From contig JAECUM010091457.1 of assembly GCA_016617855.1 (NCBI GenBank), forward strand, positions 632 to 64,631: a stretch of DNA of 64,000 nucleotides. Reading direction: 5' to 3'. Origin of the DNA: Megalonaias nervosa. Taxonomy: Eukaryota > Mollusca > Bivalvia > Unionida > Unionidae. Positions 35,330-47,309 of the stretch are shown here, one piece after another. How positions within the stretch are numbered: the first letter of the stretch is position 1; each line of letters begins with the position of its first letter. The notes under the pieces were generated by a model that was given only the letters and a program-made list of their open reading frames with translations, was not told where the DNA came from and searched no databases. Position numbers and translations under genes: made by a program.

Positions 35330-36200
35330 ATAGTTTATTCAGTGAAACAAAAATGGAATGCAGAATGAACATAAATGCATTACAAAATCAAATGCAGGAT
35401 AAATACAAATTTAATGATGAATGCATTTATTTCAAAATGGAGATCATAAATTCAGAACACAGAATGCTTAATGGTAGATGAAAATAGAAACAAAGGTGAG
35501 TGTAAATTTTAAATGGGTAAAAATTATTTCTGTTTCAAATGAGTGAAAGCAAAAATGAAATAATAGATGATACATGGTATTGTTAAATAATGTACCTGAT
35601 ATATTATATACCTGAGTCATACAGGATATCCAGAATTTCTATTTCTGAGTGGCCTATGTACTACCTTATCTTCTATTTCTCTACCCAAATAGTACACCCC
35701 TTTTGCTCCAAACCATTATGATATGTTTCCTATCTCTGCTACTCAAGTTATTTAATTCTGCATATCAGCTTATTTATTACACTCAACAGTGTTTCATTTC
35801 CTGCCCAGTCAGCATTAATTACCCAGTCAGTGTAGGACAGACATGCTTAACAATAGGATCTCAAACCAGTAGATTTACAAATTTTGATTAGAAGATTGAC
35901 TTCTAAAACAGTAGATTCTTTTATTGGCATACATTTTTTATTCTTCAAGAGAACTGAAAACAAAATAAGTGCATATTTTGCCATTATGTGTAATCTCTTC
36001 ATAGTATAATAAAACAGAAAGTTTTAAACATGAATCAGATTTATATTCAATTGGAAGTGTTGCAATCATAATATATTATTACTAGTCAATATATCGTCAA
36101 GTTGCTTATATTATTACAGTTGCTTATATTGATGTTAAGTAGAAAGATTACTTGAATAATATCCAATAGCACTCTTCACAGAATGCTGTCTAGTGACCAC
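35330..36200. other. intron 7 sequence, nothing recognised
   Basis: AT-rich. Loose 'aaatgcagaatgaa' phrases near 35350-35460 but no clear array. Confidence 0.5.
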
Positions 36201-36224
36201 TTAAGACATCCTCTGTGATTATTA

Positions 36225-36345
36225 AGTTTCACATTCAACAGGCTCTCGATAGTTCTCTGGTCCAGATTTTCCCCTCAGACTTGCCATGTATTTTCGAAAT
36301 AATGGAGAATGTCCTCTCTGTATCAGAATTAGAACGTTATAATGA
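36225..36345 (-). pseudogene. possible hAT-type transposase C-terminal fragment
   Basis: On the minus strand one frame reads SNSDTERTFSIISKIHGKS, resembling the S-x-x-x-E-R-x-FS block at the C-terminus of hAT-type transposases. The surrounding 300 bases have coding-like composition but no long frame. The match is short, so this is a weak call. Confidence 0.35.
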
Positions 36346-36559
36346 AAGGACAATGCTGCAAAAAACGTCTAGCTTCAGTTTTCTGTTGCTGGGTTTGTAA
36401 GGTCGCTGACTGCCCTCAAATAGTTGTACAAGTTCTGTTACCTTCACAGAGGAAGTTCTTGACCTGGACTTAAGATGTATTCCTGAGTCTCATCCTCATG
36501 GGCTCCTTTGTCATCATGGCTCAAATCCAAAACTCTGTGGGCAGGTTTCACCACTGTAA

Positions 36560-37370
36560 ATAAAATAAAAATATAGATTGAATTAGACTTTAAATAACCA
36601 ATAAAAAAATATGTGATGTAATTGCACTTTTATGAATAATTTAACTCAACTTTAAAATTAATTATCTTGTAATATATTGTTAACTGATATATTTTATCTA
36701 GATTTAATTGATGTGCAATACCTTTTAAACACACAATGCAAACTTATGACCTTTCCTTCTCACCTGCACATGGTAGCTTAAACTCTGTTATCCATGCATT
36801 GTTGAACTTGTAATATTTCTAGCCAGTGATTTCTTAGCATTTGGAGAAAGCACAATTTTCAACATTTTGCCATGAATTGAACAAAAAATGCATGATCTGC
36901 CCTGATATATTCCTCATAAGACCTCTTCTACAATACAATAACAATAAAACATGACTAAACATTAAAATACTTACACTTATGCATCTGCTGAAATCATTTA
37001 TGATCAGTCTTTCTATCTTATTATCCTTCCACCAATGGTCAGCTGATTTTCCTCAGAGGCTTAGAAGTCATCATAATCATCTTTTATTCCTTTCCTATTT
37101 ATAATACCACAAAAGACATCCTGCATTTGGCCTTAAACTCCCAATATTCCAACAATTAGGTGATGAATTGACAGATTGCTGCGTACACATGTCAGCTGTT
37201 CTTGAATAATTCTATTTCAATGCTACACATCTTTACACCAGTCATTGTACTGGCTGGAACATTTTTGGTCCCCATTAGACTGGTTCTGCTGGTTTCTCTA
37301 ATGTGTTGACAGAACATATATATTTGGTGGATTTCAACTATAAAATGGTCATGTGCAGCAGACGGCCTTT
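36560..37370. other. intron 7 sequence, nothing recognised
   Basis: AT-rich, no repeat, exon or transposon domain seen. Confidence 0.5.
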
Positions 37371-37715
37371 GAAATGGTATTTTTGGCCTACAGTAGAATC
37401 ACTTGTATGGACATAATCTGCATTAATTACCCTGCCAGCCTAGTATAGATATTGATAGCATTAATTACCCTGCCAGCCTAGTATAGATATTGATAGCATC
37501 AATTATTGTCATTAATTACTCTCAGCCTAGTGTAGATATTAGTGTCAGCCTAGTATAGATATTAATTACTCAATTATTTCAATTTTAGTAATTAATACAG
37601 ATGGCCTTTGAAATGGTATATTTGGCCTACGATAGAATCACTTGTATGGACATAGTCTACATTAATTACCCTGCCAGCCTAGTATAGATATTGATAGCAT
37701 CAATTATCGTCATTT
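37355..37715. repeat. 110-bp segmental duplication with inner 40-bp repeats
   Basis: The segment starting 'ggcctttgaaatggtat' (about 37366) recurs about 240 bases later (about 37605). Between and within them 'accctgccagcctagtatag' is repeated four to five times. Confidence 0.85.
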
Positions 37716-37739
37716 TGTTATTATATGTTTGTTGACTAA

Positions 37740-38450
37740 TATTTAAAATATCTTATGAATGGAGGTGTTATGAATATCTGTATTGAGTGTTTTACTTATG
37801 TTCCATGGCCTTTTTTTAGATAATGAACTATAAATAGGTTGTTAAATTGGGTTTGAGTTCCTGACAACAAACCTGTATATGTTTGGTGATTTCCCATTTG
37901 ATGATTAAGTCAGGTGGGTTGTGTTGCAGTGTAAGTCAGGTAGATTTTTGTTGAGATATAAGTCACATGGGAGGTATTGCAAAATAGTCATAATAGAGTT
38001 ATGGAGATGTATATAAAGAGAGAATTGATTCATTGCTAATTCCTACTTCCTTGTATTGTTCTTGTTTTAATATCAATCTGCAGATTATTTAATGTTGTGT
38101 TTAGAATTAATTTTAGAGAAGTATTGGAATTACAAAGTGCTAATATGACTGTGTGAACTAACATAACAGTTTGGGATTGTAATGAATTCATTCAAAGACA
38201 TTCTGGATAATGCCATTGTGATACATCAAGACTTTTGGCACTTCAACACATTCTAGACCAGGAATTCATTTGGAACACAGTTTTTTGGACTTGTGATAGA
38301 ACAGTTAGGTTTATTTTGGATTGAATTCATAATACAGTTAGTTCCTCTTAAATTTTCACTTTATAACTTAGAGCATTAACTTATTTGCTAATTTTTACAA
38401 AATTTGTTGTATTTGCCTCTTTCTTTTACTTAGTTTAAGATCAATGAGTT
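37740..38450. other. intron 7 sequence, nothing recognised
   Basis: AT-rich unique-looking sequence. Confidence 0.5.
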
Positions 38451-38452
38451 GT

Positions 38453-38456
<4 letters not shown>

Positions 38457-38501
<45 letters not shown>
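38457..38501. repeat. (TA)n microsatellite
   Basis: TA run ending 23 bases before exon 8, just outside its pyrimidine tract. Confidence 0.95.
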
Positions 38502-38502
<1 letters not shown>

Positions 38503-38524
38503 TCTCTTTGTTTTTGCTGTTCAG

Positions 38525-38594
38525 GTGTGTGCTGCATGCTTTGCATAGGGCTAAGATGGAGGCACAGATGACAGCAAGAGAAGTGTCTGGAGCT
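38525..38594 (+). CDS. IP3R-like gene, exon 8
   Basis: A 70-nt exon between 'gtttttgctgttcag' and GGAGCT|GTGAGT. Its first G completes Arg from exon 7, and it leaves at phase 0. It encodes CVLHALHRAKMEAQMTAREV then SGA, a charged helix lying where IP3R1 has its variable linker before the RIH-associated domain. Phase fit is exact on both sides. Confidence 0.85.
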
Positions 38595-38624
38595 GTGAGT
38601 ATAACATTCCTCCTTTGTCACTGC

Positions 38625-38872
38625 TTCTTTCCATTTGGTTTCCCCTTTTTCTCCACATACAAAACACTCACTACCTCTTTCCATGTGGTTTCCCATACTT
38701 TTTCCACATACAAAACACTCACTGCCTCTTTCCATTTGGTTTCTCATACTTTTTCCACATACAAAACACTCACTGTCTCTTTCCATTTGGTTTCTCATAC
38801 TTTTTCCACATACAAAACACTTACTGTCTCTTTCCATTTGAAGGTTTCCCATACTCTTTCTACATGCAAAAC
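38625..38872. repeat. 51-bp minisatellite
   Basis: About five units of 'tccatttggtttctcatact' plus 'ttttccacatacaaaacact' and 'cactgtctctt', starting 31 bases after the exon 8 donor. 51 is 17 codons, so several frames stay open. The minus-strand one reads ECFVCGKSM repeatedly, but it is considered an artefact. Confidence 0.95.
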
Positions 38873-38999
38873 ACACATTTATTATTGCCAGTTCAAGGCA
38901 GAATATAAGCTTTGCATTTGCCAGTATGATGTGATATGCCTGGTACTGTTTGTAATTGCAATCCATGGCACAGTTTGAAACTGAGTTCTAAACAGAATC

Positions 39000-39780
39000 T
39001 ATGGCTTTTAATCACAGTCGGTGTTTATTTTGTTGATTGTTTATGAGACATATGAACATAATTCCTGAAATTGTGTAGGAGTAATTTTGACTTTACTAAA
39101 GAACAATCCTGTAATATCACACTTAAGAGTGATTTCTGGTTTATATCATTTTACTAAATTGTTTGAAATACCTCCCATTTAACTTGGCAGTGTATTCCAT
39201 GGAAAAACAAGCAAGGCACTTTTTGAGTTATCTCAGTCTTTCTATACATTGTTGACAGAACATATTATGTTTGGATCCTGTCAGTTCATCCATCTGTCTG
39301 TTAACTTTTTCTTTACTGCATGATAACTTCATTCTATATCTTTGCAAACTTTGTGAATAGCTTCCATTTGGGAAAGGAAAAGGCCTATTGATTTGGTATA
39401 AACAGATGAAACTATCAGTAACTGTAATGACAAAAACTGTCTTTGCACAATAATGTTAGTTCTACATCATATACATTGACAAAACTTTGTGGATTGCTTT
39501 CATTTGTGTGCTTGTGGAAGCATATTTGTTCCAGGACATTGATATTCTAAGAGTAACCCATATCTCTGAAGAAATTTAAAACTGCTTTACAATGCTTAGT
39601 GATCTCCAGAATAAGTTAATATAACTCTCTCCACTTTTCTCCTAATGTAGTATGATCAGGTAATGTATTTGAAGAAGAAACCAGGTTTTTGGAGTAAAAC
39701 ATGTTTATTTGATAATTCCTGCTAAATCATAAAATGAGCATACCCTTCTAGCCTTCCAACAATTACATTAAAATCTGGTA
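39000..39780. other. intron 8 sequence, nothing recognised
   Basis: AT-rich with no clear repeat or exon. Confidence 0.5.
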
Positions 39781-39784
39781 GAGC

Positions 39785-39985
39785 ATGCACATACTGGAGA
39801 AGGATTCATGCTTTGCTCACTTTGTGGATGGTGGAGATTATTTGCAAGTCATGCTCTCCTGGCTTAAGCTTCAGTCAGTGATCAGCCAGCTCAACAAGCT
39901 TGATAAAACTTTTTTTTTTGGGAGGCAAAAGTTTTCTACCAGCCTTGATTTGATGCATGCCTACTTTCTGATCCGTCCAGGATGA
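39785..39985 (+). pseudogene. unidentified open segment, possible retroelement RT scrap
   Basis: Sixty-six open codons with coding-like composition, including GRQKFSTSLDLMHAYFLI. The pattern F-S-x-x-L-D-L-x-x-A-Y loosely recalls the first motif of LTR-retrotransposon reverse transcriptases (FSxLDLxxGY). Nothing else of such an element is visible and a run of nine T lies inside, so the call is tentative. Confidence 0.25.
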
Positions 39986-39994
39986 ATAGGAATG

Positions 39995-40420
39995 TGAAAG
40001 TAGGCATCCATTGTTATGCAAGTTCATGGATGGATGATTCATCATTATGTAAGTTCATGGATGGATGATCCATTGTTATGTAAGTACATGGATAGATGAT
40101 CCATCATTATGTAATTTCATTGATGGATGATCCATCATTATGTAAGTTGATGGATGGATGATCCATCATTATGTAAGTTGATGGATGGATGGTCCATCGT
40201 TATGCAGGTTCATGAATGGATGATCCATGATTATGTAAGTTTATGGATGGATGATCCATTGTGATGCAAGTTCATGGATGGATGATCCATCAAAGTTAGT
40301 TGATGGATGATCCATCATTGTTCATGGATGGATGAGCGATCATTATTTAAGTTCATGGAGGGATGAGCGATCATTATTTAAGTTCATGGAGGGATGATCC
40401 ATGATTGTGTAAATTCATTA
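39995..40420. repeat. ~31-bp minisatellite
   Basis: About thirteen units of 'ttatgtaagttcatggatgg' plus 'atgatccatca'. Each unit contains the near-palindrome ATGGATGATCCAT, so the array can fold into serial small hairpins. Confidence 0.93.
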
Positions 40421-40920
40421 GATATGCTTTGCAGAAAACCATTTAATAATCTGTTAGATGGACTACCATTTGGGTTCAACTGCAGTCTATGAGCATTCAC
40501 TCAACAGTCAGCTTCCACTTTAGGTCAGCTTTCTTAACCATGGCATTGTCATTAGATGAGATCATGCAAATTTACATGTCAAATTTAAGTTTAATAACAT
40601 ATATCAACAGGTTCCTTTCCTTTCTTTCCTGATTCAGTTTTCTGGTCAACATGGGAGAAGTCTGACCAGCCTTCTCAACATTTTATCCATTTATGCATCA
40701 TGATTTTACTCATTACAGGTTAGTATGGCTTACCTCACAGTGCATTGAGCAGATTTTTCAACTCACTGAGTTGGTAAGCAAGAAGACTTGCAATTCTCTG
40801 AGTGACTTTCTGCATGGAAAGGTCAGAAATTCTGGATGCAGAAGCCTGGACAGTTGATACTATGTGGATCAGCTGGGATATAATTTCTTCTCAATATGTA
40901 CATTTACAGTGATTAAGAAA

Positions 40921-41361
40921 TTAAGGGATGGGAACTCCATGATAGTACTGGTTGTACTTGTCATCCCACAAAGACTGGACAAATTTGGAATCAGGGATCT
41001 TCTCAATCATGCAATAGATGTTCTCGTGTCTATCTGAACCTGCTGTGCCCTCATACTTGGCCATTGTCAGGGTGTCCCTGTTCTGACAGAACATCATACA
41101 TTCATCTGCAGAGAGATTTGTGTAGGTTAGAAAGCCTTGACTCTGAAGGTATATGAGGAAAAGTGTCTTTTTGCACTGGTGCAAGGAGAGCATTATTATT
41201 TCTTGGCAAACTTTCCTCTTACAACTGGCTGGTTTCTCTGCCTCGCTGAAGAGAAGAAAATGAGCCGTGATTACTCTTATGGGTGAATGCTTTATGATCT
41301 TGAACATTTTCATGCATCCTGGTAGAATTGACATAGGTGATGACAGGGGTCTCTGATTCAT
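40921..41361 (-). CDS. unidentified 146-codon open frame
   Basis: Minus-strand frame with coding-like codon use, higher GC than its surroundings and no internal repeats. I do not recognise it. It contains KPASCKRKVCQEIIMLSL, YTNLSADECMMFCQNRDTLT and MIEKIPDSKFVQSLWDDKY, and ends VPIP before TAA. A second frame ends four bases before its first Met (41358-41543), so the coding region may extend upstream through a frame change or splice. It lies antisense within intron 8 of the IP3R-like gene. It could be a captured gene piece, a retrogene or part of an unknown transposon; function unknown. Confidence 0.4.
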   Translation of the reverse strand: MNQRPLSSPMSILPGCMKMFKIIKHSPIRVITAHFLLFSEAEKPASCKRKVCQEIIMLSLHQCKKTLFLIYLQSQGFLTYTNLSADECMMFCQNRDTLTMAKYEGTAGSDRHENIYCMIEKIPDSKFVQSLWDDKYNQYYHGVPIP

Positions 41362-41544
41362 TTTTCAAGTTTCATTTGAATGAATTGACTCCAGTCATTC
41401 ACTTTGTTTTCCAAATAAAGTATTTTATGAGTTCTTACCTGGCTCAACTCCTCAGATCTACTTTTACCTATAATTCTAACATTTTGAAAAAGCCCTCTCC
41501 CACTCCTACCTGCAAATTGCAAGCATCGTGGTTGACTAGTCACT

Positions 41545-41880
41545 GCATTGTAATCTGATAAACATATACAGGTAGCTATGTATGAGAGATAAGGAAGTTA
41601 ATAATTATATTTCAGGAGAGTTCATTATGGTCTTTATAGCATGTGGATGGAAAAGATGAAAGTGTATTTCCATTTTTAGAGGTATGAATCAATAGGTAAC
41701 TGAAGTTAAGTTGATATTAATATGAGGGTAAGTATTTATAGAAAATTATACAATAAAATATTTTTATGGATTGATATGAAATCTCATTATAATTGGTTTT
41801 CATGAGTCAGAAACTGAAAAGGTTTTGATGGCTGTTATGAATTAAATGATCAGGTTTTTCCACAAGTGGCTTTGTCTCAA
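41545..41880. other. intron 8 sequence, nothing recognised
   Basis: AT-rich, no repeat or exon seen. Confidence 0.5.
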
Positions 41881-41884
41881 AAGG

Positions 41885-42150
41885 TGTTTTAATTATTTGA
41901 ATGTTTGTACTGGTACATGGTCCTCAAGTAGCTTTGTCTCAAAATGAGTATTAGTTATTTGAAAGGTTGTACAGTTTTGTCTCAAAATGAGTATTAGTTA
42001 TTTGAAAGGTTGTACAGTTTTGTCTCAAAATGAGTATTAGTTATTTGAAAGGTTGTACAGTTTTGTCTTGAAATGAGTATTAGTTATTTGAAAGGTTGTA
42101 CAGTTTTGTCTCAAAAGGTGTATTAGTTATTTGAACATTTGTACTGGTTA
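41885..42150. repeat. 43-bp minisatellite
   Basis: About six units of 'atgagtattagttatttgaa' plus 'aggttgtacagttttgtctc' and 'aaa'. The outer units are longer and diverged. Confidence 0.95.
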
Positions 42151-42188
42151 ATGTTGTTGTTAAAAATTTGTAATTGTTATATTAACAG

Positions 42189-42344
42189 CCTGACCAACAG
42201 ATAAGACAGAACTCTCACCCACCTCCAAGACACCGAACTTCCAGTGGCTCAGACTTGCATTCTCAGACGGGGATCTCATTACGTTTACTCACTAACAGCA
42301 CAAATAGAGTCAATCCAATATCAGAAGTGGACATCGGTCTAAAG
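42189..42344 (+). CDS. IP3R-like gene, exon 9
   Basis: A 156-nt exon, phase 0 both ends, between 'attgttatattaacag' and CTAAAG|GTTTGA. It encodes PDQQIRQNSHPPPRHRTSSG, SDLHSQTGISLRLLTNSTNR and VNPISEVDIGLK. Rich in Ser, Pro, Arg and His, it is the flexible linker ahead of the RIH-associated domain, a part that is variable and often alternatively spliced in this family. Position and open phase support inclusion; sequence similarity does not help here. Confidence 0.75.
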
Positions 42345-42424
42345 GTTTGAATGCAATATCCATTATACTCAACAGGGCATGTATTTGATGGTGGTTTACT
42401 TTTTTTTCTATTAAACATTTATAA

Positions 42425-43280
42425 CAATCATGGATGTGTATTTGATGGGGATTTCATTTGGGTATGATGGAAATGTATTTGATGGTGATTTGATTTGAGT
42501 ATCATGGATGTGTATTGGATGGGGGATTGATTTGAGTATCATGGATGTGTATTTGATGGGGATTTGATTTGAGTATTATGGATGTGTACTTGATGGGGAT
42601 TTCATTTGGATATAATGGATGTGTTCTTGATGGTGATTTGATTTGAGTATGATGGATGTGTACTTGATGTTGATTTGATTGGAGTATGATGGATGTATAT
42701 TGGATGGGGAATTGATTTGAGTATGATGGATGTGTACCTGATGGGGATTTCATTTGGGTATAATGGATGTGTACTTGATGTTGATTTGATTTGAGTATGA
42801 TGGATGTGTATTAGATGGGGAATTGATTTGAGCATCATGGATGTATACAGGATGGGGAATTGAATTGAGTGGATGGATGTATATTGGATGGAGAATTGAT
42901 TTGGGTATGATGGATGTATATTGGATGGGGAATTGATTTGAGTATGATGGATGTGTATTGGATGGGGATTTGATTTGAGTATGATGGATGTGTATTGGAT
43001 GGGGAATTGATTTGAGTATGATGGATGTGTATTGGATGGGGAATTGATTTGGGTATGATGGATATGTATTTAATGGGGATTTCATTTGAGTATGATGGAT
43101 GTTTATTGAATGGGGATTTCATTTGAATATGATGGATGTGTATTGGATGGGGAATTGATTTGAGTATGAAGGATGTGTACTTGATATGGATTTTGATTTA
43201 AGTATGATGGATGTGTATTTGATGGGGAATTGATTTGAGTATCATGGATGTATATTTGATGGGGATTTCATTTGGGCATA
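42425..43280. repeat. 37-bp minisatellite, ~23 units
   Basis: Units of 'gatggatgtgtattggatgg' plus 'ggaattgatttgagtat', with ctt/ttt and gattt/aattg variants. Starts about 80 bases after exon 9. Confidence 0.96.
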
Positions 43281-43459
43281 ATGACAGAAAAATTATTAGC
43301 ATTTAGAGCTAATGTCAAAGAATGCCAAAATTTTATAAATAATTATGGGCTTTTCTAGTAAAAATGTATGTGAGAAGTTGGAAGGTCCATTTTCAGAAAC
43401 CCTCACCACCCTCAAATTTTAATTATTTTAAGACTTTTAAAGAAGCATATTGATTTCAT

Positions 43460-44110
43460 GATACAGCCTGTCTGTGTGTATGTATATACAGCCTGTCTGT
43501 GTGTATGTGCATACAGCCTGTCTGTTTGTATGTATATACAGCCTGTCTGTGTGTAATTGTATACAGCCTGTCTGTGTGTATGTGCATACAGCCTGTCTGT
43601 GTGTATGTGTATACAGCCTGGCTGTGTGTAATTGTATACAGCCTGGCTGTGTGTATGTGCATACAGCCTGTCTGTGTGTAATTATATACAGCCTGTCTAT
43701 GTGTATGTATATACAGCCTGTCTGTGTGTATGTGCATACAGCATGTCTGTGTGTATGTGCATACAGCCTGTCTGTTTGTATGTATATACAGCCTGTCTGT
43801 GTGTAATTGTATACAGCCTGTCTGTGTGTAATTGTATACAGCCTGTCTATGTGTATGTATATACAACCTGTCTGTGTGTATGTATATGCAGCCTGTCTGT
43901 GTATGTGCATACAGCCTGTATGTGTATGTGTATACAGCCTGTCTGTGTGTAATTGTATACAGCATATCTGTGTGCATGTATATGCAGGCTGTCTGTGTGT
44001 ATGTATATACAGCCTGTGCATGTGAATGCAGCCTGTGTTTATGTGTATATAGCCTGTATGCATGCATGTATATACAGCCTGTCCATATGTGTGTATACAG
44101 CCTGTCTGTG
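43460..44110. repeat. ~25-bp TG/TA-rich minisatellite
   Basis: About 26 units of 'tacagcctgtctgtgtgtat' plus 'gtgca' or 'gtata'. Long runs of alternating purine and pyrimidine (tgtgtgtatgtgcataca) occur in every unit. Confidence 0.95.
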
Positions 44111-44670
44111 TGTATGTGCATACAGCCAGACTTACATAATTATGTGCATAGAGTCATAAATATGTATGTGAATAGTCAGACATACTTACGTATGTTCATA
44201 CAGTCAGTCATACTTATGTATGTGAATACAGACATATACATATGTGCATACAGCCAGACATATGTATATAAATACTGTCAGACATACATACATATGTGCA
44301 TACAGTCAGACATATATGTGAATACAGTCAGAGATACACATATGTATGTGAATACAGTCACTCATATACATATGTGCATACAGTCAGACATGTATGCGAA
44401 TACTGTCAGACATACATACATATGTACATACAGTCAGACATATGTATGTGAATACTGTCAGACATACACATGTGTATGTTGATACAGTCAGACATATACA
44501 TATGTGCATTCAGTCAGTCACATAGATGTCTGTGCATACAGTCAGTCATACTTAGGTATGTGAATACAGTCAGACATATACATATGTGTATATAGTCAGA
44601 CATATATATATGCATTCAGTCAGGCATATATACATATATGTATACAGTTAGACATACATATGTATGTAGT
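44110..44670. repeat. ~30-bp CATA/TATG-rich array
   Basis: About 18 diverged units around 'acagtcagacatacatacat' and 'atgtgcat'. Shares the gcataca core with the preceding array and probably derives from it. Confidence 0.9.
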
Positions 44671-44819
44671 GTCCTAGAATTACCCCTACACCTTTAAGGC
44701 TAGAAACATGAAGATTGGGTCAGTGATAGTCCAATGAGTGTTTTGGAATTTTCAATCACACTCACAGTGGTCAGGCTGGATATAGGGGTGATATTTTACA
44801 TAAATTTTAGGATCTTGTG

Positions 44820-45190
44820 ACAGGCAACTGACAGAGCCAGCAGTTGAGGTTGGTCTGTTATTAGCATATGTTAAAGGGAATTTGCAGAGGCATCAGCAGA
44901 GGTTGGTTAGTTATTATCATGTGTAAATGGCTACTAATAGGCATCAGCTGAGGTTTGTCCATTGTTAGCATGTGCAAATGGCTACTAATAGGCATCAGCT
45001 GAGGTTGGTCCATTATTAGCATGTGCAAATGGCTACTAATAGGCATCAGCTGAGGTTGGTCCATTATTAGCATGTGCAAAAGGCAACTAACAGAGACTGC
45101 CTGAAGTTGGTCAGTTATTCAGTTATTAGCATGTGCAATAGGCAACTAACAAGGGCTGCCTGAGGTTTGTCAGTTATTAGCATATGAAAG
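44820..45190. repeat. 51-bp minisatellite
   Basis: About seven units containing 'ggctactaataggcatcagc' and 'tgaggttggtccattattag'. The middle three are identical and the outer ones diverged. Confidence 0.93.
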
Positions 45191-45311
45191 TGTGCAGGTT
45201 AAAATTCTAGCATCAGATCAACCTGGCTCAGCAATCATTTTGTTTCCTTGGGGCAAGCACTGTACTCCTACTGGGAAACTTGTGGAATTTTTATCATGCT
45301 GCTCATTTATG

Positions 45312-45390
45312 CAAAATCATAAAACACCAACTCCCAACAAAATCATAAAACACCAACTCCCAACAAAATCATAAAACACCAACTCCCAAA
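45312..45390. repeat. 26-bp triplication
   Basis: Three units of 'aaaatcataaaacaccaact' plus 'cccaac'. Confidence 0.9.
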
Positions 45391-45580
45391 AACAAAATCA
45401 TTAATTTCAAATAACTTCAGCAATATATTGCACTATACTGAGCATTGGTATGTGACATCATTATCACAAGTGTCAGTATTTATATATATCAAACTGCAGC
45501 TCCTGGGTGATGTCTGGGAATGTTTCCCCCTAATCTTCAGGGATTTGGCTCATTGTCATGAAATTCATATTCTTACTTAA

Positions 45581-45582
<2 letters not shown>

Positions 45583-45654
<72 letters not shown>
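45583..45654. repeat. (TA)n microsatellite
   Basis: Plain TA run of about 70 bases. Confidence 0.95.
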
Positions 45655-45656
<2 letters not shown>

Positions 45657-45659
45657 GGG

Positions 45660-46105
45660 CATGAAAAGTCAAAATTCTGTAATTGACAGCCATCTTACCT
45701 GTAAATAGACAGGTCATGCAGGATAAATCAGCAGATTTAAACAAATGTTCATCAGTTTTGACTTTAAATGAGTATCGACTTTGTTGACCCAATCTTTAGA
45801 ATGCAAATGGACAATAATAATTTTTTAAAATATTAAAATATGCACATAATCCCACCACATCAGTCCTTTAACAGTGAATTGTTGATGTTCATGCTGTCCT
45901 TATATGTATGACACATATTTTGGTCATTTCTTGGATCATTGCCCATAGTCTGTTTCTGCTAGTTATCATCAATGTTGGTCTTAATAGTATTGTTACTGGA
46001 TCCAGGTTCCCTTTGGAACCAGCCTGAATTTTTCTCAGAATGGATAATTTCTTTTTGGCATCTGCATTGGAATATGCCAATTTTTTGCATGTATGTATGT
46101 GCATC
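45660..46105. other. intron 9 sequence, nothing recognised
   Basis: Unique-looking sequence between two TA runs. Confidence 0.5.

Positions 46106-46108
<3 letters not shown>

Positions 46109-46181
<73 letters not shown>
46109..46181. repeat. (TA)n microsatellite
   Basis: Plain TA run of about 70 bases. Confidence 0.95.
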
Positions 46182-46185
<4 letters not shown>

Positions 46186-46189
46186 CTGT

Positions 46190-47110
46190 ATTTTTTCTTA
46201 TATTTATGCATAAAGGTATAAAGGTATGTTTGCACACATGGGTGTGAGTATGGATAACAAAATCCATAAAAGTGGGAATGTAAGAATATGAAAAAACTAT
46301 ATGTAATATATGCATCTACAAGTTTCCCTTTGTAGCTCTCTCTCTCTTCCCCCCCCCCCAAACTAAATACATCTGACAAATTTATGCTAGCTATGGTTTG
46401 ATCTGTTCTTTTGATCCACTATTATGAATATTTCATATTTATATATCTTTATGAATTGGTAACAGTAAGTCAAAGGCCCTGAGACTTGGCACAAAAATAT
46501 GTCTGGGGTAAACAAAAATAGAACATTTCAAATGTAAGTGTAATTTTTAATACAAGTACATGTGCTTTGGAGAATTGCCTGTTCTGGGATCATTTTTTTA
46601 GAACTCATTTTATAAATTCACTATAGTCATGCTATACAGATTGCCTTGAACAGACATAAAAATTATCATCTTTTCAAATACACTCAAGTCAGACTACGAG
46701 GATTGCCAGGAAGAAATATGAAGACCATGTTGCTAGGCATATTTGTGCCAATATAATGGTAGATGTGTCCTTAAAAATTGTCTGATGAAATTCTGGCGCA
46801 AAGCAGTTCTTATTAGGAATCCACATCTTTGTCCATTATATTTGTAGCTGGATTATAAGCCAATATCTGCTTATTATAGTCGAAACTGCTAGTATAACAG
46901 CTACCTGTGTAGCACAAACACCTCTGTAAGACAGCCACATTTTTAGAGATACAATAGTATAGATTTCAAATTTCCATTTAAATAATAACAATTTCATTAA
47001 AATTTACAGCATGCACATGTACTTAAACTCATTTTAATTCATGCATTGTTTGACTTAAACTGATTGATTAAATAAAGTAACATATAAAACTCCCTAACAT
47101 GTAGCAGCTT
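46190..47110. other. intron 9 sequence, nothing recognised
   Basis: AT-rich. A CT/C run near 46335-46360 and an imperfect 140-bp duplication of the 'gtcatgctatacagattgcc' type near 46620-46710. No exon. Confidence 0.45.
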
Positions 47111-47124
47111 TGTTTGGTCTGCAG

Positions 47125-47253
47125 GTGATGGGACAGAGTAATAAAGAGACCCAGACAATATCCTCTGGCCTGGATTTAAAGGATGATGGCTACATTGAAC
47201 TGGTTCTTAAAATTTTGAGATTGATGTGTAACCAGCAGTACAGAGGCCTGCAG
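47125..47253 (+). CDS. IP3R-like gene, exon 10 (RIH-associated domain start)
   Basis: A 129-nt exon, phase 0 both ends, after 'gtttggtctgcag'. The donor is CAG|GCAAGT, a GC donor with otherwise perfect consensus. It encodes VMGQSNKETQTISSGLDLKD, DGYIELVLKILRLMCNQQYR and GLQ. The segment ILRLMCNQQYRGLQ joined to DYLR of exon 11 is the hallmark start of the RIH-associated domain ([21 protein letters not shown] in IP3R1). Confidence 0.95.
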
Positions 47254-47309
47254 GCAAGTAACAACATCATTGTACCCTATCAATTGTATATCGGTACAGT
47301 TGGGAACTG

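Noticed and set aside
38430..38966. Minus-strand frame with repeated CFVCGKSM, zinc-knuckle-like
   Set aside because: Produced by the 51-bp array and a TA run; only CxxC per unit without a second metal-binding pair, and it overlaps exon 8 antisense.
43437..44482. Tyr/Cys/Thr/His-rich frames of over 200 codons
   Set aside because: Read from the TG/CA-rich array in all frames; no sign of selection on codons.
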